Source: Enterobacter sp. SA187
GTDB taxonomy: Bacteria; Pseudomonadota; Gammaproteobacteria; Enterobacterales; Enterobacteriaceae
Direction of reading: 5' to 3'
Length of the DNA: 64,000 bases
NCBI RefSeq assembly: GCF_001888805.2
Contig: NZ_CP019113.1
Location: 1,550,001-1,614,000 of the forward strand
Position 1 is the stretch's first letter. Each line of letters starts with the position of its first letter. This document shows positions 61,014-64,000 of this stretch, one piece after another. The notes beneath the pieces were generated by a model. It was given only the letters and a program-made list of their open reading frames with translations, was not told the origin of the DNA and ran no database searches. A program made the position numbers and the translations under genes.

Positions 61014-61973
61014 ATGAAGTGGTTCTTGTTTCACCGGCTGATGGCGCTGCTGCCCGTGCTGCTGGTGGTATCGCTGGTGGTGTTTTGCCTGGTGCATCTT
61101 GCGCCGGGCGATCCGGTGCTGGTGATCCTCGGCAATGACGCCAGCCCGCAGGACATTGCCGCGCTGCGCCAGCAGATGGGGCTGGATCAGCCGCTGCTGA
61201 TGCAATTTGTGCGCTGGGCGGGGGCGGTGTTGTCCGGCGATCTGGGCCACTCGCTGTTTCTCAATGCCAGCGTCAGCGAGCTGTTTTTACAGCATCTCAC
61301 CCCGACGCTGGCCCTTGCACTGTACGCGCAGCTGATTGCGCTGGTGCTGGGGCTGGGGAGCGGGGCGATCAGCGCCTGGCAGCATGGCGGCATGGCCGAC
61401 CGGATCATTCGCGCGCTGGCTACCTTCGGCATGTCGGTACCGGGCTTTCTGCTCGGCCTGTTCCTGATCTTCTTTTTCGCCGTGCAGCTGCGCTGGTTTC
61501 CGGTGGTGGGCTATCGCTCCACCAACGAAAACGGTCTGCAAAATCTCTGGTATCTGACGCTGCCCGCCATTGCGCTCGGTTTTCGTATTGCCGCGCTGAT
61601 CTCACGCATGACCCGCGCGGTAATGCTCGACGTGCTGCAGGAGAATTTTATTCATACCGCCCGCGCCAAAGGCGTGCCCGAGCGCATGGTGCTGCTGCGC
61701 CATACGCTGAAAAACGCCCTGATCCCGGTGCTGACCATCTGCGGGGAATCCTTCGCCTCGCTGGTCACCGGCACCATCGTCATCGAAAGCGTATTCGGCA
61801 TTCCCGGCGTCGGCTCGCTGGTGGTGGACTCCATCGAGCGGCGGGATTTCACGGTGATCCAGGGCGTGGTGCTGCTGATCACCGTCTGTTACGTGCTGAT
61901 TAATCTGGCGGTGGACGTGCTCAGCTATATGGTCGATCCACGCCTGTCCGTCGAGGGGAGTGAAAGCGCATGA
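61014..61973 (+). CDS. ABC permease, DppB-like
   Basis: 319 residues with six transmembrane helices. RLMALLPVLLVVSLVVFCLV and HLAPGDPV form the typical start. The ATPase-contact loop TARAKGVPERMVLLRHTLKN is conserved. Overlaps the next gene by 4 bp. Confidence 0.92.
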   Translation: MKWFLFHRLMALLPVLLVVSLVVFCLVHLAPGDPVLVILGNDASPQDIAALRQQMGLDQPLLMQFVRWAGAVLSGDLGHSLFLNASVSELFLQHLTPTLALALYAQLIALVLGLGSGAISAWQHGGMADRIIRALATFGMSVPGFLLGLFLIFFFAVQLRWFPVVGYRSTNENGLQNLWYLTLPAIALGFRIAALISRMTRAVMLDVLQENFIHTARAKGVPERMVLLRHTLKNALIPVLTICGESFASLVTGTIVIESVFGIPGVGSLVVDSIERRDFTVIQGVVLLITVCYVLINLAVDVLSYMVDPRLSVEGSESA

Positions 61974-62821
61974 CGCGAAACAAACTCTGGCTATGGTGCG
62001 GCGTGCTGGCGGGCATTGTGCTGCTCTCGGTGTGCGGCACCTTTTTCAGCCCTTACGATCCTTATGCTATCGATCCGCTCAGCCGCCTGAAGGCCCCCGG
62101 CGCGGCGCACTGGTTTGGCACCGATAACTTTGGCCGCGATCTGTTTGTGCGCGTGGCGCTGGCGGTGCGGGTATCGTTTTCCGTCGGGGCGGCGGTGGCG
62201 GTAATAGCCGGGGCGATCGGCATGCTGACCGGGCTGCTCTGCGCCTGGTATCGCCCGGTGGATCGCATTCTGATGCGCGTCTGCGACGGGCTGTTCGCCT
62301 TTCCGTCGTTGCTGCTGGCTATCGCTATTGTCGGCGTGCTGGGGCCGAACATCGCTAACGTTGTGCTGGCGCTGTCGCTGGTATACGTGCCGTCCATTGC
62401 GCGGGTGATCCGCGGCGCAGCGCTGGTTATCAAAGAGAAAAATTTCATTGAAGCCCTGCGCGCGCAGGGAGCCTCCCCGGCGCGCATTATCTGGCTACAT
62501 CTGCTGCCGAACGTGCTGTCGCCGCTGATTGTGCAGGTCACCTGGGTGTTCTCAGTGGCTATTCTGACCGAGGCCGCGCTGAGCTTTTTAGGATCCGGCG
62601 TGCCTGCGCCCACGCCCAGCCTCGGCAATCTGCTGCTGGAGGGAAAAGCAGTGATCTTTACCGCCTGGTGGATGACCTTTTTTCCCGGCATCGCCATTGT
62701 GCTGCTGATCCTCGCGCTGAATATTATCGGCGACGACCTGCGCGACAGCGCCGAGCCGGGGCTGAAACCGCTGCCGCAGCGTGTCCTGCGCCTGCTGAAA
62801 AAAGGGGAGCAACATGGTTAA
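61970..62821 (+). CDS. ABC permease, DppC-like
   Basis: 283 residues. HWFGTDNFGRDLFVRVALAV near residue 45 and ALRAQGASPARIIWLHLLPN in the cytoplasmic loop are hallmarks of DppC/OppC permeases. It pairs with the DppB-like gene. The next gene overlaps by 8 bp. Confidence 0.92.
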   Translation: MTRNKLWLWCGVLAGIVLLSVCGTFFSPYDPYAIDPLSRLKAPGAAHWFGTDNFGRDLFVRVALAVRVSFSVGAAVAVIAGAIGMLTGLLCAWYRPVDRILMRVCDGLFAFPSLLLAIAIVGVLGPNIANVVLALSLVYVPSIARVIRGAALVIKEKNFIEALRAQGASPARIIWLHLLPNVLSPLIVQVTWVFSVAILTEAALSFLGSGVPAPTPSLGNLLLEGKAVIFTAWWMTFFPGIAIVLLILALNIIGDDLRDSAEPGLKPLPQRVLRLLKKGEQHG

Positions 62822-63809
62822 TCCGCCGCCGCTGTTAAGCGTCAAAGATTTGCGGGTGAATTTCGCCACGCCGCAGGGCGTGGTGGCCCCGGTGCGCGGC
62901 GTCTCCTTTACCGTTCATCATCATGAAACGCTGGGCATCATCGGTGAATCCGGTTGCGGGAAAAGCGTCACCGCGCAGGCGCTGATGGGGCTATTGTCCC
63001 CGCGCACCAGCCGCACTGAAGGTGAAATCGCCCTCGGCGGTCAACGCCTCGACACGCTCCCGGCAACGGCACGTCGTCGGCGCTGCGGCGGCGAGATGGC
63101 GATGATTTTCCAGGATCCGCTCTCCAGCCTGAACCCGGTGCTGACTATCGGCTTTCAGATTGAAGAAAGCCTGAAGCTGCATACCGCGTTAAACCGGGCG
63201 CAGCGCCAGCAAAAACGGCTGCGCCTGCTGGAGCAGGTGGGCATTGCTGATGCCGCCCGCTGCGTCAACGCCTGGCCCCATGAGCTTTCCGGCGGCATGC
63301 GCCAGCGGGTGATGATCGCCATGGCGATCGCCAGTGCTCCGTCGCTGCTGATTGCCGATGAGCCGACCACCGCGCTGGACGCCACTATCCAGGCGCAAAT
63401 CCTGCAACTGCTGGACGACATCAAACAGCAGAGCGGAATGGGGATCATCTTTATTACCCACGACCTGAGCGTGGTGGCGCGGCTGTGTCAGCGCGTGGTG
63501 GTGCTCTACGCCGGGCAGGTGGTGGAGGAAACGGACGTGATGACGCTGTTCGAAAATCCCCGCCATCCCTATACCCGCGCGCTGCTGGCGGCGCGGCCCT
63601 CGCTGTCCCACACGCCGAAGACGCGGCTGGAGGAGATCCGCGGCAGCGTCCCGGCGCTGGATGCGCTGCCGGGCGGCTGTACCTTTGCCGATCGCTGTCC
63701 GCTGGCGACCGCCACCTGTCGCGCACAGCCGCCGCAGCTGCGCCCGCTCGGCGGTCACGGTCATCAGGTGCGCTGCTGGCGCGCAGAAGAAACGGGAGTC
63801 ATGCCATGA
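62814..63809 (+). CDS. ABC ATPase, DppD-like
   Basis: 331 residues. Walker A GESGCGKSVTAQAL, signature LSGGMRQRVMIAMA, Walker B LLIADEPTTALD. The C-terminal oligopeptide domain has Cys in CTFADRCPLATATC, a pattern that in several DppD homologues binds an Fe-S cluster. Overlaps the next gene by 4 bp. Confidence 0.93.
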   Translation: MVNPPPLLSVKDLRVNFATPQGVVAPVRGVSFTVHHHETLGIIGESGCGKSVTAQALMGLLSPRTSRTEGEIALGGQRLDTLPATARRRRCGGEMAMIFQDPLSSLNPVLTIGFQIEESLKLHTALNRAQRQQKRLRLLEQVGIADAARCVNAWPHELSGGMRQRVMIAMAIASAPSLLIADEPTTALDATIQAQILQLLDDIKQQSGMGIIFITHDLSVVARLCQRVVVLYAGQVVEETDVMTLFENPRHPYTRALLAARPSLSHTPKTRLEEIRGSVPALDALPGGCTFADRCPLATATCRAQPPQLRPLGGHGHQVRCWRAEETGVMP

Positions 63810-64000
63810 ATAAGCCGTTGCTGAACGTACAGCATCTGTCCAAAACCTTTACCCGCCGCGGGCACAGCGTGCAGGCGGTGCAGGACGTCAGTTTTAACAT
63901 CCATGCCGGGGAAACCTACGCGCTGGTCGGCGAATCCGGCAGCGGTAAAAGCACCATCGGGCGCACTCTTCTCGGTTTAACCCCGGCCTCCGGCGGGCGG
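63806..64000 (+). CDS. ABC ATPase, DppF-like (cut by the window end)
   Basis: The first 65 codons are present, with NKPLLNVQHLSKTFTRRGHS at the start and Walker A GESGSGKSTIGR. The frame is open to the last base. It is the second ATPase of the Dpp-like importer; anything beyond, including possible further pathway genes, lies outside the window. Confidence 0.9.
   Translation, partial: MNKPLLNVQHLSKTFTRRGHSVQAVQDVSFNIHAGETYALVGESGSGKSTIGRTLLGLTPASGGR

Overview
The window is enteric chromosome. Gene content and order follow the 94-minute region of Escherichia coli K-12 (pheU, yjdC, dsbD, cutA, dcuA, aspA, fxsA, yjeH, groS-groL, yjeI, yjeJ, epmB, efp, ecnB, gdx, blc, frdDCBA, epmA, mscM, psd, rsgA, orn, three tRNA-Gly genes, queG, nnr, tsaE, amiB, mutL, miaA, hfq, hflXKC, yjeT, purA, nsrR, rnr), with proteins close to the K-12 ones. 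It is not K-12: an ecnR regulator follows ecnB, no ecnA is seen, and no ampC or ampR lies between frdD and blc. The last point argues against Enterobacter cloacae complex or Citrobacter freundii. A Citrobacter-like or related Enterobacteriaceae genome fits, but the species cannot be fixed from the sequence.

Layout. 1-2614 is the 5' part of a large autotransporter gene (minus strand), divergent from a lipoprotein with an alpha/beta-hydrolase nucleophile elbow. 3659-5564 is a small accessory mosaic on the 3' side of tRNA-Phe: a ChpBS/MazEF-type toxin-antitoxin pair, a C4/P4-CI-type antisense immunity RNA region with a small downstream gene, and the remains of a DUF1778-GNAT toxin-antitoxin pair. 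tRNA-Phe is a common integration target, so this looks like a decayed P4-type satellite. Next come an AraC regulator and a LysE exporter, each preceded by the same 18-bp repeat.

7.4-53.6 kb is the conserved core: periplasmic thiol reduction (dsbD), anaerobic aspartate/fumarate metabolism (aspA, dcuA, frdABCD), chaperonin (groSL), elongation factor P and two of its modifying enzymes (efp, epmB, epmA), guanidinium export under a guanidine-II riboswitch (gdx), ribosome and RNA maturation (rsgA, orn, rnr, hflX, hfq, miaA, tsaE, queG), mismatch repair (mutL), purine synthesis (purA) and a datA-like cluster of DnaA boxes next to the tRNA-Gly genes. A second autotransporter gene (17750-20677) sits between groL and yjeI, bounded by two nearly identical terminators.

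After rnr, where K-12 has rlmB, lies a co-directional block running past the window end: a PLP-dependent D-cysteine desulfhydrase/cysteate-lyase-like enzyme, an Asp/Glu-racemase-family protein, a TauABC/SsuABC-like ABC transporter, an M20 amidohydrolase and a Dpp-like peptide ABC transporter. The genes touch or overlap, which suggests one pathway for uptake and breakdown of a sulfur- or amide-containing amino-acid derivative. No oxygenase is seen. This is the least explained system in the window.
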